Part shown: positions 34,676 to 43,439 of the stretch, piece by piece
How the letters are laid out: every line of letters begins with the position of its first letter
How positions within the stretch are numbered: the stretch's first letter is position 1
Source of the DNA: G963667075 sp963667075
GTDB taxonomy: Bacteria > Pseudomonadota > Alphaproteobacteria > Micavibrionales > Micavibrionaceae
DNA length: 64,000 nt
Reading direction: 5' to 3'
Assembly: GCA_963667075.1 (NCBI GenBank)
Contig: OY762938.1
Coordinates: 310,001-374,000, forward strand
Notes under the pieces: model-generated
What the model was told of the DNA's origin: nothing
The model's input: only the letters and a program-made list of their open reading frames with translations
Databases searched by the model: none
Position numbers and translations under genes: made by a program

Positions 34676-35956
34676 TTAGGACAGAGGCATTATCTTATCC
34701 AGCCCGCCCATATAAGGTTTCAGGACCTCTGGCACAAAAATGCCGCCGTCTAACGGATCATGATAGTTTTCCATGACCGCAATAAGGGCGCGACCAACCG
34801 CCACGCCAGAGCCATTTAAGGTATGCAGGAAGTTTGTTTCTTTTTCTCCTTTACGACGGAAACGTCCTTTCATGCGGCGGGCTTGGAAATCTCCACAGTT
34901 TGAGCAACTGGAAATCTCTCTGTATTTCTGCTGCCCGGGGAGCCAGACTTCTATGTCATAGGTTTTCTGTGCGCCAAAGCCCGTATCACCGGAACAGAGC
35001 ACAACCGTACGAAACGCTAAATCCAGCTTCTTTAAAACCGTCTCGGCACAGTCTGTCATACGTTCATGCTCTTCATGGCTTTGGTCCGGTGTTGTGATAC
35101 TGACCATTTCTACTTTATAGAATTGGTGCTGACGGATCATACCGCGCGTATCTTTCCCGGCCGCCCCTGCCTCCGAGCGAAAACACGGGGTCCATGCGGT
35201 CATACGCAACGGCAGCTCTTCCGCCTCCATAATCTCACCGGCTGCAATATTGGTCAGCGGTACCTCAGCCGTTGGAACCAGCCAGTCACCACGGGTTGTA
35301 CGGAAAAGATCGTCACCAAATTTAGGCAATTGCCCTGTCCCGAACATCGTTTCATCTTTGACCAGCAAAGGCGGGGACACCTCACGGTAGCCATGTTCTT
35401 CCGTATGTAAATCCAGCATAAACTGCGCCAATGCACGCTCCAAACGCGCCAGACCAGAATGCATCAACACAAAGCGAGAACCGGAAAGCTTGGCAGCCGT
35501 ATCAAATTCCATCATACCAAGTCTTTCACCAATCGCGACATGATCAGGTGCATCTTCACCCAGTTTCTTTGGCTCCCCTACTTTTCGGACTTCTACATTA
35601 TCATCTTCATCGGCCCCGTCCGGCACATCGTCAGACATCAGGTTTGGCAAAGACGCTAAAAGATCATCTATGCCAGTCCGCAGATCTCTTTCCTTTTCTT
35701 CGAGTTCTGCCATTTTGGTTTTCAGCGCAGCCACTTCCGCCATGATAGCGTCCGCATCACCGCCTTGGGATTTTATCTTTCCAATCTCTTTGGATTTTGC
35801 ATTACGTTCTTGCTGAACGTCCTGAAGCTCTGTTTGTACGGCACGCCACGATTCGTCCATTTCCAATATTTTGGAAGACTGAGGCACCAGTCCTCTGCGT
35901 TGCCATCCTTTATCAAAAACTTCAGGTTTATTTCGTATAGCGCGAATATCAAACAT
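34676..35956 (-). CDS. serS: Serine-tRNA ligase
   Basis: Class II synthetase charging tRNA-Ser, 426 residues. The N-terminal antiparallel coiled-coil arm that grips the long variable arm is at residues 30-105 (WRAVQTELQDVQQERNAKSK...). Motif 2 appears as FRSEAGAAGKDTRGMIRQHQF and motif 3 as NGSGVAVGRALIAVMEN. A gap of 29 bases separates it from SPFH copy B. Confidence 0.97.
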   Translation of the reverse strand: MFDIRAIRNKPEVFDKGWQRRGLVPQSSKILEMDESWRAVQTELQDVQQERNAKSKEIGKIKSQGGDADAIMAEVAALKTKMAELEEKERDLRTGIDDLLASLPNLMSDDVPDGADEDDNVEVRKVGEPKKLGEDAPDHVAIGERLGMMEFDTAAKLSGSRFVLMHSGLARLERALAQFMLDLHTEEHGYREVSPPLLVKDETMFGTGQLPKFGDDLFRTTRGDWLVPTAEVPLTNIAAGEIMEAEELPLRMTAWTPCFRSEAGAAGKDTRGMIRQHQFYKVEMVSITTPDQSHEEHERMTDCAETVLKKLDLAFRTVVLCSGDTGFGAQKTYDIEVWLPGQQKYREISSCSNCGDFQARRMKGRFRRKGEKETNFLHTLNGSGVAVGRALIAVMENYHDPLDGGIFVPEVLKPYMGGLDKIMPLS

Positions 35957-35991
35957 TTTAGTTAAACGTCCTTATCATATTTTTAATTGTG

Positions 35992-36020
35992 ACAAAAATC
36001 AGGGCGTAAATACCCTTGAT
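35992..36020 (-). terminator. Probable terminator after lipB
   Basis: On the minus strand ATCAAGGG can pair with CCCTGAT (one bulged A) and TTTTTG follows. It lies 58 bases past the lipB stop. Confidence 0.5.
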
Positions 36021-36077
36021 AGAGAATAGAGAGTACCGCTTCCCATATTTATATACAAGTCTTATAGAACTTGAATA

Positions 36078-36692
36078 TCAACCAAACACACAACTATCCT
36101 GCAAGCCCTGCACAACATCCATTTTCGATACTGAACAACCTAAATCGTTAAGAGATGTCACGCCATACTCAGCAAGGCCGCATGGCACAATCCCATCAAA
36201 ATGGGAAAGGTCAGGATCAATATTGATAGAGAATCCGTGATACGTAATCCAATGACGCACTCTAACCCCCAGAGCTGCCACCTTTTTTTCCCCTTGCGCT
36301 GTATCAACCCAGATGCCAACACGCCCCTCTTTACGCGCGCCCTCAACCCTAAACGCAGATAAAGTTCGTATAATCCATTCCTCAAGATTACGAACATATT
36401 GTTTTATATCAGGCTCTTGCTGCCTTTCCCTAAGATTCAGCATAACATAACAAACCAGTTGCCCCGGCCCATGATATGTGTACTGCCCGCCTCTTCCTGT
36501 TTTAAAGACAGGAAAACGAGAATCCAGAAGATCTTCTTCTTTGGCACTACTCCCCGCTGTATATAAAGGAGGATGTTCCAGACACCAGATCAGCTCATCC
36601 TCATGTCCAGCGCGAATAGCTGCTACCCGTTTCTCCATAAAGGAAACAGCCGCTTCATACCCGATCAATTCTTTTTCAACACGCCATTCCAC
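36078..36692 (-). CDS. lipB: Octanoyltransferase LipB
   Basis: Transfers octanoate from acyl carrier protein to lipoyl domains, 204 residues. Conserved blocks are GGQYTYHGPGQLVCYVML, GRVGIWV, KKVAALGVRVRHWITYHG (catalytic Lys) and FDGIVPCGLAEYGVTSL (catalytic Cys). The GTG start at 36692 has AGGTGG nine bases upstream. Divergent from tRNA-Leu. Confidence 0.95.
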   Translation of the reverse strand: MEWRVEKELIGYEAAVSFMEKRVAAIRAGHEDELIWCLEHPPLYTAGSSAKEEDLLDSRFPVFKTGRGGQYTYHGPGQLVCYVMLNLRERQQEPDIKQYVRNLEEWIIRTLSAFRVEGARKEGRVGIWVDTAQGEKKVAALGVRVRHWITYHGFSINIDPDLSHFDGIVPCGLAEYGVTSLNDLGCSVSKMDVVQGLQDSCVFG

Positions 36693-36792
36693 TTAAAATA
36701 ACCACCTTTTTGATATTTCCTTCTTGTCTTTTGTTATAGAATATGCATATTCAGTTCCCTACTTCAATGGATGTCCCGGACATTTTTATCGT

Positions 36793-36881
36793 GCGGCCGT
36801 GGCGGAATTGGTAGACGCGCAGCGTTGAGGTCGCTGTGGGAGTTAAATCCCGTGGAAGTTCGAGTCTTCTCGGCCGCACCA
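36793..36881 (+). tRNA. tRNA-Leu(GAG)
   Basis: Acceptor stem GCGGCCG (36793-36799) pairs with CGGCCGC (36871-36877). The D arm carries AATTGGTAGAC. The anticodon arm is CAGCG-TTGAGGT-CGCTG, giving anticodon GAG. A long variable arm (GGGAGTTAAATCCC) marks a class II tRNA, as expected for leucine. The T loop is TTCGAGT. CCA is encoded at 36879-36881. A terminator follows directly. Confidence 0.96.
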
Positions 36882-36892
36882 TTTATATTAGA

Positions 36893-36920
36893 TAGCCCCT
36901 TCCCTATAGGGGCTTTTTTA
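36893..36920 (+). terminator. Intrinsic terminator after tRNA-Leu
   Basis: AGCCCCT (36894-36900) pairs with AGGGGCT (36908-36914) and TTTTTTA follows. Confidence 0.9.
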
Positions 36921-37042
36921 TACACAAACGCACTCTCTAATAGAAAAAACTTCGTTAGTCATATTAAATATTTGCCATTTATGTAAAGAGATGCTATGTC
37001 CCTCTTTAAATAAATAATAATAAATAATAGAGGATTTTTATA

Positions 37043-38128
37043 ATGACCAGAACGACAGCAGCCAAAGGGACAAAAAAGGAAAAAATAAATGACGGCAGCA
37101 CCCACGCCTCAAGAAAACTAGGACGCGTTATGGAACAAGAGCAACAAAATTATCTCAATAACACCTTTGCGCCTGGTTCCTTTGCCTATAGCCTTCTTCA
37201 AAGACTAACAGAAGCGCCTAAAAAAGGAAAAGCACTAGACCTTGCTTCACAAAAGCTCCTTTTTACTAAACTTCATGAAGTTACAGAAGGCCAAGAACCA
37301 GATTCTTTTTCACTTATTAAGATGGGTGAACTCTTAGGTGCAGCTCATATCAACAAAGATCTACTGGACGCTGAACTCCCATACATAAAAGAGCATCTGG
37401 ACAACGCCTCTCCAGACACCTCCAGAAGCATTGCCTATGCTCTATGTAGCAGTGGCACAACTCTTTTTGAAGGATGTCCGGAAAGGAAATCCGCGGCCTA
37501 TGTCATCTCTTTTTTCGAAAAGCATTTAAGTAACACCACACCAGAAGTCGCTTTTTCCATGTCCAGTTATCTGGCTGAGCTCCTTTTCGAAGACGCAGCA
37601 GAGGAACCGGCTGCACAGGAAAAACTGGGCGCATTACACGAGGATGTCATTGTAAGATATCTGAAAAAAAAACCTATAGCCGCGATTCAACAAATCATCA
37701 AAACCAAGAATCCGAAAAGAATCGAAAAATTCGTTCTGCCCTTTATTCAGGGCAATGATATCGCAGGCGGCAACCTTCTTCTTTTGATAGAAAACAGCGA
37801 TATCAGCATCCCAAGATTAAGAGACTCTTTTAATCAGACTGCTATGACCATTGCAATGCCCGCCATACAACAAATTGAAGAGGCTCAATCCGCCATACAA
37901 CAACAACAAAGCAAGATCAAAAAACTTCAAGACGCGCTCAAACAAGCCGAAAGGAATCTGGGACGGGCAGAAATGAAGAAAGAAAAGGCAGAAGAGCTCT
38001 TAAGCGATACTCAGCTACGTACAAACTTTGTAAATGCACTAAATAAGACCACAATAAAAGAAATGATTAAGGGGCGTAATTTTACCAGCGTAACAGTCGC
38101 AAAACCAACTGATAACAAAATCGCATAA
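37043..38128 (+). CDS. Unrecognised family, paralog 1 of 3
   Basis: A 361-residue soluble, probably all-helical protein with no signal peptide. Three blocks are shared with the next two genes: LFEGCPERKSAAYVISFFE (about residue 139), VRYLKKKPIAAIQQIIKTKN, and FIQGNDIAGGNLLLLIE (about residues 233-249). A coiled coil covers about residues 276-322 (IEEAQSAIQQQQSKIKKLQD onward). The N-terminus is basic and Thr/Lys-rich. The ATG is preceded by an AATAATA-rich leader and a GAGG site, a leader repeated before the other two copies. I know no family for it. Confidence 0.85.
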   Translation: MTRTTAAKGTKKEKINDGSTHASRKLGRVMEQEQQNYLNNTFAPGSFAYSLLQRLTEAPKKGKALDLASQKLLFTKLHEVTEGQEPDSFSLIKMGELLGAAHINKDLLDAELPYIKEHLDNASPDTSRSIAYALCSSGTTLFEGCPERKSAAYVISFFEKHLSNTTPEVAFSMSSYLAELLFEDAAEEPAAQEKLGALHEDVIVRYLKKKPIAAIQQIIKTKNPKRIEKFVLPFIQGNDIAGGNLLLLIENSDISIPRLRDSFNQTAMTIAMPAIQQIEEAQSAIQQQQSKIKKLQDALKQAERNLGRAEMKKEKAEELLSDTQLRTNFVNALNKTTIKEMIKGRNFTSVTVAKPTDNKIA

Positions 38129-38160
38129 TAACAAAAACAAATAATAGAGGATTTCTTAAA

Positions 38161-39156
38161 ATGTCACACACCATAGATAACAAGGCACCAGAAACCAAAC
38201 GCTTGACAATCGGCTCAGGCCTTTCTTATGCACCCAATCCCCTTAAAAAACTACTCACAGAGCCTAAAAAAGGCGGCCCTCAGAACATAGAAGAACAAGA
38301 AACACTTTTTTCCGAACTACGCTGTGACCTAATACCCAGCTCTAATTCTACTTTACTATTCCTGCTCCTTTTGGGCAAAGAGCACATTGACAAGGATTTA
38401 CTCAATGAACATATCACCGCTATAAAAGAAACCATCTCAAGAGGGATCTCAGAAAACAAAGAAACATTAATGAAGGTCATCCCCTTTGTCATGCAAGAAA
38501 AACCACGCTTTTTTGAAGGCTATCCAGACAGAGCCTCTGCCACATATGCTATCTCCCTTTTTGAAGACGCATTAAACGCAGACACAGGATATTTTGCGTT
38601 TAACGCCCTCACCAACCTTCTCAAAAACGACGTAGGAGAGCCTGCCCTAAAAGCAAAAATTAACGAATTATACGATAATGCCATTTCAAGATACCTTAAA
38701 GAAGATCGCGACGAAGCGATTAAAGCCGTAGTAAAAACAAATGATGAAAGCAAAATAGAACAACACATCCTCCCCCTTATCCAGGGAAATGAAGCGGCTG
38801 GCGGAAAACTTCTTCTCTTAACGCAGATGAAAGGGCATTCTTTCACAGCTCTGAGAGAACAATTTGGCCATGTCACAACAGTACCAAATGAACTCGGAAG
38901 CCAAATTGAAAAATCAGCCGAAGCCATTTTTATCCTTCAGGAAAATGCTGAAAAATTAAGACAGCAACTCACCGAAACAGAACAACTCCTTGAAAAGGCG
39001 CAAGATATTCATTCTGGCTTGGTAAAACAAATTGCACCTGACACGCTTATGGAAGCTTTTCTGAATACACTGGAAACGCCTGAGAGTGATAAGCCTGAGA
39101 GTGATAACATAGCGCAAAAGACAAAGCCCCAACATCACGCTTTCAAGCCCTGCTAG
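38161..39156 (+). CDS. Unrecognised family, paralog 2 of 3
   Basis: A 331-residue paralog of the preceding gene. Shared blocks: LTEPKKGGPQN near the start, RFFEGYPDRASATYAISLFE (about residues 115-134), ISRYLKEDRDEAIKAVVKTN and LIQGNEAAGGKLLLLTQ (about 205-221). The C-terminal coiled coil is SAEAIFILQENAEKLRQQLT onward. The gap from copy 1 is 32 bases and contains the leader AATAATAGAGGATTT. A short direct repeat (GAGAGTGATAA twice) encodes PESDKPESDN near the end. No membrane or catalytic motif is seen. Confidence 0.85.
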   Translation: MSHTIDNKAPETKRLTIGSGLSYAPNPLKKLLTEPKKGGPQNIEEQETLFSELRCDLIPSSNSTLLFLLLLGKEHIDKDLLNEHITAIKETISRGISENKETLMKVIPFVMQEKPRFFEGYPDRASATYAISLFEDALNADTGYFAFNALTNLLKNDVGEPALKAKINELYDNAISRYLKEDRDEAIKAVVKTNDESKIEQHILPLIQGNEAAGGKLLLLTQMKGHSFTALREQFGHVTTVPNELGSQIEKSAEAIFILQENAEKLRQQLTETEQLLEKAQDIHSGLVKQIAPDTLMEAFLNTLETPESDKPESDNIAQKTKPQHHAFKPC

Positions 39157-39176
39157 TAACAGAAATATAAAGCTTT

Positions 39177-39224
39177 AAAAATGGCCGCGATACATCAAAC
39201 ACCTGTGTAACGGCCATTTTTCTA
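39177..39224 (+). terminator. Hairpin terminator between paralogs 2 and 3
   Basis: AAAATGGCCG (39177-39186) pairs with CGGCCATTTT (39211-39220), the 24-base apex can pair further (TACA with TGTA), and the T run continues. Paralog 3 may thus have its own promoter. Confidence 0.75.
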
Positions 39225-39263
39225 ACAACAAAAATAATAAATAAAAAAATAGAGGCTTTTCAA

Positions 39264-40244
39264 ATGTCCGACACAGATCAAACAGAACTGACAACCGATA
39301 CACCCCCCGTCATAAACACTGCAGATATTATTGCAGAACTGACAGAACGGCCTCACGATATTAAAAAACAAAAAAAGCTTTTTGCTGACCTTAGCGAGGC
39401 AACGCGTGACTTGATACCGAACTGCGATTTTATCACAGATCTCATAAAAATTATGGGCGACCCAAATATAGACAGAAATTTGCTAGACACGCAAAAGCCC
39501 CTGATAAAGCAGCTCATTGACAGAAGATTACAAAAAGAAAACGCCACCTTTATAGAAATGTCTGTCCCCTTAGCGATGAGCGAGAATTTATATTGCTTTG
39601 AAGGATACCCGGAAAGAAGCGTTGCGGCATATTGCATGGATCTCTTCGAAGATACATTGCACAAATCACCAGCAAACATAGCCTTTTACAGGACCTGTGA
39701 GTTATTAGAAAAGGATATAGCCTCCCCTGCCCTGAAAGCGAAATTCATTGCCCTGCATCAGGCCACAATCTCAAGATTTCTGGAAGAAAATCAGGCCGAT
39801 GCAATAAAAGAAATAATACGCACATACGATAACAACACAATAGAACAATACATCATGCCCATTATTCAGGACAATGAAACAGCAGGTGGTCATCTTCTCA
39901 TTCTAACGCAGGCCCTTAATATTCACTCTCCCGTTCTTGCTGAAACTTTTGGTGACGCAGCCCAGATTGTTGGGGCCTCAAACGATGACACTCACATAAA
40001 AAAGACTTTAGAACTAATCCAATCCCTTAAGAAAAAAGTTAGCCGACTGGAAACAGAACTGGCTAAAACAAGACGGACTCTACAGGAAACATCTGCCAAT
40101 CTGCCAACGTCAGGCCTCCACGCAAATCCTGAGACATTAATGGCAAATTTTATAAACGCACTAGATAACACCGCTAAAAAGAGGAACGATCCTCCTCAAA
40201 GCAGCGCAACACCCCATAGGGCACATATGCCAAAAGTTGTGTAA
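39264..40244 (+). CDS. Unrecognised family, paralog 3 of 3
   Basis: A 326-residue member of the same family. Shared blocks: LTERPHDIKKQKKLFADL, CFEGYPERSVAAYCMDLFED (about residue 111), ISRFLEENQADAIKEIIRTY and IIQDNETAGGHLLILTQ (about residue 200). The C-terminal coiled coil is KKTLELIQSLKKKVSRLETE onward. Its leader again has AATAATA repeats and a GAGG site. It closes the array; a weak hairpin (AAGGCA/TGCCTT, 40273-40302) follows. Confidence 0.85.
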   Translation: MSDTDQTELTTDTPPVINTADIIAELTERPHDIKKQKKLFADLSEATRDLIPNCDFITDLIKIMGDPNIDRNLLDTQKPLIKQLIDRRLQKENATFIEMSVPLAMSENLYCFEGYPERSVAAYCMDLFEDTLHKSPANIAFYRTCELLEKDIASPALKAKFIALHQATISRFLEENQADAIKEIIRTYDNNTIEQYIMPIIQDNETAGGHLLILTQALNIHSPVLAETFGDAAQIVGASNDDTHIKKTLELIQSLKKKVSRLETELAKTRRTLQETSANLPTSGLHANPETLMANFINALDNTAKKRNDPPQSSATPHRAHMPKVV

Positions 40245-40328
40245 TAATAGTTAGCTTTAGCTACGTTTTTTTAAGGCAGATCATATTTTGGTTTGCCTTT
40301 TTAGCATTATATAAGATACAGTACTGCC

Positions 40329-41021
40329 ATGTTACACGCGCTGTTTTCTACAATCAAAGAGAAGCCCCCCCTTATTCTGGTGACAAGTGCGTACGCTCTT
40401 ATACTCGCTTTTTATATCCTCTATGGCGATACGATGTTTTTGATCGAGGGGCTTTCCGGTTATTATCATAATGCTATAGACATGCCCCTTCTTGCCTTTA
40501 TTATCGCTCTTTTGTGCCTGGCTGCAGGAACGGGGCTTTTTCTTGGAAAGACCTATAGCAGAGCACTCTTTTATGTTATAATTCCATGTGCTTCCATTGC
40601 AATGGCGAGTGTTTATCCATGGAAATATTGGCGTGATGACGTCCCTTCCAATATGTCGATGATTTTCGTTTATGTTCCTCTGGTTTTTCTTCTTTCTCGT
40701 ATGCCATATTTCAAAAAATCGGAGACAGCAAAAAACGGATGGATATCTAATGGCGGTGCTCTTTTGCTTGCCTGTGCCCTATTTATGTTTGTTATGCGCT
40801 ATACTGTAGGGATGTTTATCAGTCCAAAAGGGCATGATTTTGTCAGCATAATGGAAGCAAAAAGCCTTTATGTGCAGCACTTGGCTGTTTGTGATGTGCT
40901 TTTGTGGCATTACCTTCCTGGCGCAGTTTTCATCCTGAACCCATTTCGGTTTATTTGGAAAGCCGGAAAATTTATGGTCCAGAAGATTAAAACGCAAGAT
41001 ATCCAAAAGACACAAAATTGA
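40329..41021 (+). CDS. Hypothetical inner-membrane protein
   Basis: A 230-residue protein with about six hydrophobic segments, among them LILVTSAYALILAFYILYG, PLLAFIIALLCLAAGTGLFL and GALLLACALFMFVMRYTVGM. The C-terminus is basic (KAGKFMVQKIKTQDIQKTQN) and probably cytosolic. No family is recognised and no strong ribosome site is visible. It lies between the three-paralog array and maeB. Confidence 0.65.
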   Translation: MLHALFSTIKEKPPLILVTSAYALILAFYILYGDTMFLIEGLSGYYHNAIDMPLLAFIIALLCLAAGTGLFLGKTYSRALFYVIIPCASIAMASVYPWKYWRDDVPSNMSMIFVYVPLVFLLSRMPYFKKSETAKNGWISNGGALLLACALFMFVMRYTVGMFISPKGHDFVSIMEAKSLYVQHLAVCDVLLWHYLPGAVFILNPFRFIWKAGKFMVQKIKTQDIQKTQN

Positions 41022-41123
41022 CACCTCATATCTTCAATAAAGACTTGGTCTCTGCCTGTCAGAGTGTTAAAAGAATCTCCTCACGTTAACACGCAACGCT
41101 ATAATCAGGACAAAAGAAGAACA

Positions 41124-43415
41124 ATGGATGAGTCTTTAAAAGAAAATGCACTTGAATATCACAAGCTTCCTAAACCCGGTAAAATAGAAATTACGCCAAC
41201 AACCCCTTTGGAAACGCAAAAGGATTTGTCTCTGGCCTATTCTCCTGGCGTAGCAGCCCCTTGCCTGGAGATTGAAAAAGACCCATCCAAAGTGACAGAC
41301 TACACAGCACGCGGCAATATGGTCGCCGTCATTTCAAACGGTACAGCCGTCCTGGGGCTAGGCAATATTGGCGCGCTGGCCGCCAAACCTGTGATGGAGG
41401 GAAAATGCGTTCTCTTTAAAAAATTTGCGAATATTGACGCGATAGACATTGAAGTTGATGAAAAAAACATCGATGAATTTGTTGAAACTGTTGCACGGCT
41501 GGAGCCCTCTTTTGGCGGCATAAACCTTGAAGACATCAAAGCCCCTGAATGTTTTGAGATCGAACGCCGCCTGCGTGAGCGGATGAACATTCCTGTTTTT
41601 CATGATGACCAGCACGGCACCGCGATCATTGTCACGGCCGCCTTTCGAAACTGGCTTCACTATACGGGCAAAAAAGCGCAGGATGTCAAACTTGTAACAT
41701 CCGGTGCCGGTGCGGCGGCTATTGCCTGCCTGACCCTTCTTGTCGAAAGCGGCCTGCCAAAAGAAAATATCATTTTGTGCGATAGCAAAGGCGTTGTATA
41801 CAAAGGCCGCTCTGAAGGTATGAATCCACAAAAAGAGCAATTTGCGACAGATACAACACACCGCACCATTGGAGATGCGATGAAAGGAGCCAACGCTTTT
41901 CTGGGCCTCTCTGGCCCCGGCCTTATCACTAAAGACATGATAAGAAGCATGGATGAAGCGCCGCTTGTGATGACGCTGGCAAACCCGACACCTGAAATCA
42001 TGCCAGAAGACACAAAAGAAGCCAAACCCGATGCTGTTATATGTACGGGCCGCTCCGACTATCCCAATCAGGTAAACAACGTGCTAGGCTTTCCTTATAT
42101 TTTCAAAGGAGCTTTGGATGTTGCAGCGACCTCCATTAATGAAGAGATGAAACTGGCCTGTGTCGATGCGATCGCCATGCTCGCCCGAAAAGAAGCCCCG
42201 GAAGAAGTCGCGACGATTTACGCGGGTGAATCTCTTGAATTCGGGCCGGAGTATCTTATTCCGAAACCCTTTGATCCACGTCTTATTGTTGACCTGCCTT
42301 GCGCTGTTGCCAAAGCTGCCATGGAAACGGGCGTCGCCACACGCCCTATTGAGGATTTTGAAAAATACGCCAGCACGCTCGAAGCGTTTTTCTTCCGCAC
42401 AACCCTTGTGATGCGCCCCCTCTTTACGAAAGCAAAAGCAAACCCAAAACGGGTTGCCTACTGTGACGGGGAAGAAGAAAAAACTTTGCGCGCCGTACAG
42501 ATCGTTATTGATGATGGTCTTGCCAAGCCTATTGTTATCGGCCGCCATGACGTTGTTCAGACACGTATCAAACGCATGCGTCTCCGCATGGAAATTGACA
42601 AGGATTTCGAACTCGTTGACCCGGAAAAAGACCGCAGATTCCGCGATTACTGGCAAACCTATCATACACTAATGGAACGCAAGGGCGTTACCCCCACTTT
42701 AGCCAAATCCCTTGTCCGCACCAAGCCTACGATTATCGGTGCCCTCATGGTTCATAAAGGCGATGCCGATGCCGTTATCTGCGGCACGGTCGGCAATTTT
42801 AACAAGCATCTAAAACACATCGTTGACATTATCGGCCTGCGCCCCGATGTTAAAACAGTCGCGACCATGAACGGCATGCTCCTGAACAAAGGCATGTTTT
42901 TTATGAGTGACACATATGTCAACGCAAACCCAACGGCAGAAGAACTTTGTGAGATCACAATGCTGGCCGCTGAAAAAGTAAAACGCTTTGGCATTGCACC
43001 TAAAATCGCTCTCGTATCTCACTCTAACTTTGGATCGCATCGCACTGAAAGTGCAGAAAAAATGCGTAAAGCACGCACACTGATTCAAGACTCTTATCCT
43101 GACCTTGAAGTCGATGGTGAAATGAATGCCGATGCCGCTTTATGCGAAAAAATCAGAGATGAGAACATGCCAAACACCACCCTTTCAGGGGCCGCCAATC
43201 TTCTCATCATGCCGGATGTGGACTCCGCCAATATTTCATTCAATATGCTAAAAGTTCTGGGGGACGGGCTGCCCATTGGCCCTATTCTTCTCGGCACATT
43301 ACTGCCGGCACATGTTCTTACCCCGGCAGCAACAGTTCGTGCGATCGTCAATATGTCCGCCTATGCTACAGTCAGCGCACAGATATACGAAGACGGTCAG
43401 GAATATCGCTTCTAA
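41124..43415 (+). CDS. maeB: NADP-dependent malic enzyme with phosphotransacetylase-like domain
   Basis: MaeB-type malic enzyme of 763 residues, converting malate to pyruvate with NADP. The N-terminal catalytic half shows LAYSPGVAAPCLEIEKD, FKKFANIDAIDIEV, FHDDQHGTAIIVTAAFRNWL, VTSGAGAAAIAC (nucleotide site) and ALANPTPE-like MTLANPTPEIMPE. The C-terminal half (from about residue 430) is a phosphate-acetyltransferase-like domain that has a regulatory role in characterised members. ATG 41124 is chosen over an upstream frame extension because AGAAGA precedes it and the N-terminus then matches family length. Confidence 0.95.
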   Translation: MDESLKENALEYHKLPKPGKIEITPTTPLETQKDLSLAYSPGVAAPCLEIEKDPSKVTDYTARGNMVAVISNGTAVLGLGNIGALAAKPVMEGKCVLFKKFANIDAIDIEVDEKNIDEFVETVARLEPSFGGINLEDIKAPECFEIERRLRERMNIPVFHDDQHGTAIIVTAAFRNWLHYTGKKAQDVKLVTSGAGAAAIACLTLLVESGLPKENIILCDSKGVVYKGRSEGMNPQKEQFATDTTHRTIGDAMKGANAFLGLSGPGLITKDMIRSMDEAPLVMTLANPTPEIMPEDTKEAKPDAVICTGRSDYPNQVNNVLGFPYIFKGALDVAATSINEEMKLACVDAIAMLARKEAPEEVATIYAGESLEFGPEYLIPKPFDPRLIVDLPCAVAKAAMETGVATRPIEDFEKYASTLEAFFFRTTLVMRPLFTKAKANPKRVAYCDGEEEKTLRAVQIVIDDGLAKPIVIGRHDVVQTRIKRMRLRMEIDKDFELVDPEKDRRFRDYWQTYHTLMERKGVTPTLAKSLVRTKPTIIGALMVHKGDADAVICGTVGNFNKHLKHIVDIIGLRPDVKTVATMNGMLLNKGMFFMSDTYVNANPTAEELCEITMLAAEKVKRFGIAPKIALVSHSNFGSHRTESAEKMRKARTLIQDSYPDLEVDGEMNADAALCEKIRDENMPNTTLSGAANLLIMPDVDSANISFNMLKVLGDGLPIGPILLGTLLPAHVLTPAATVRAIVNMSAYATVSAQIYEDGQEYRF

Positions 43416-43439
43416 TAAACCCATTAAAAGCAAAGAAAT

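Noticed and set aside
37013..39263. Repeated AATAATA leaders as a CRISPR-like array
   Set aside because: The repeats are short AT-rich leaders before genes, with no regular spacers and no cas genes in the window.
37043..40244. Three-paralog array as a prophage or transposon
   Set aside because: No integrase, transposase, terminal repeats or phage structural genes are visible, although the tRNA-Leu just upstream is a typical integration site. No duplicate of the tRNA end was seen nearby.
41300..42665. Long minus-strand frames inside maeB
   Set aside because: They mirror a well-conserved gene on the plus strand and lack start signals.
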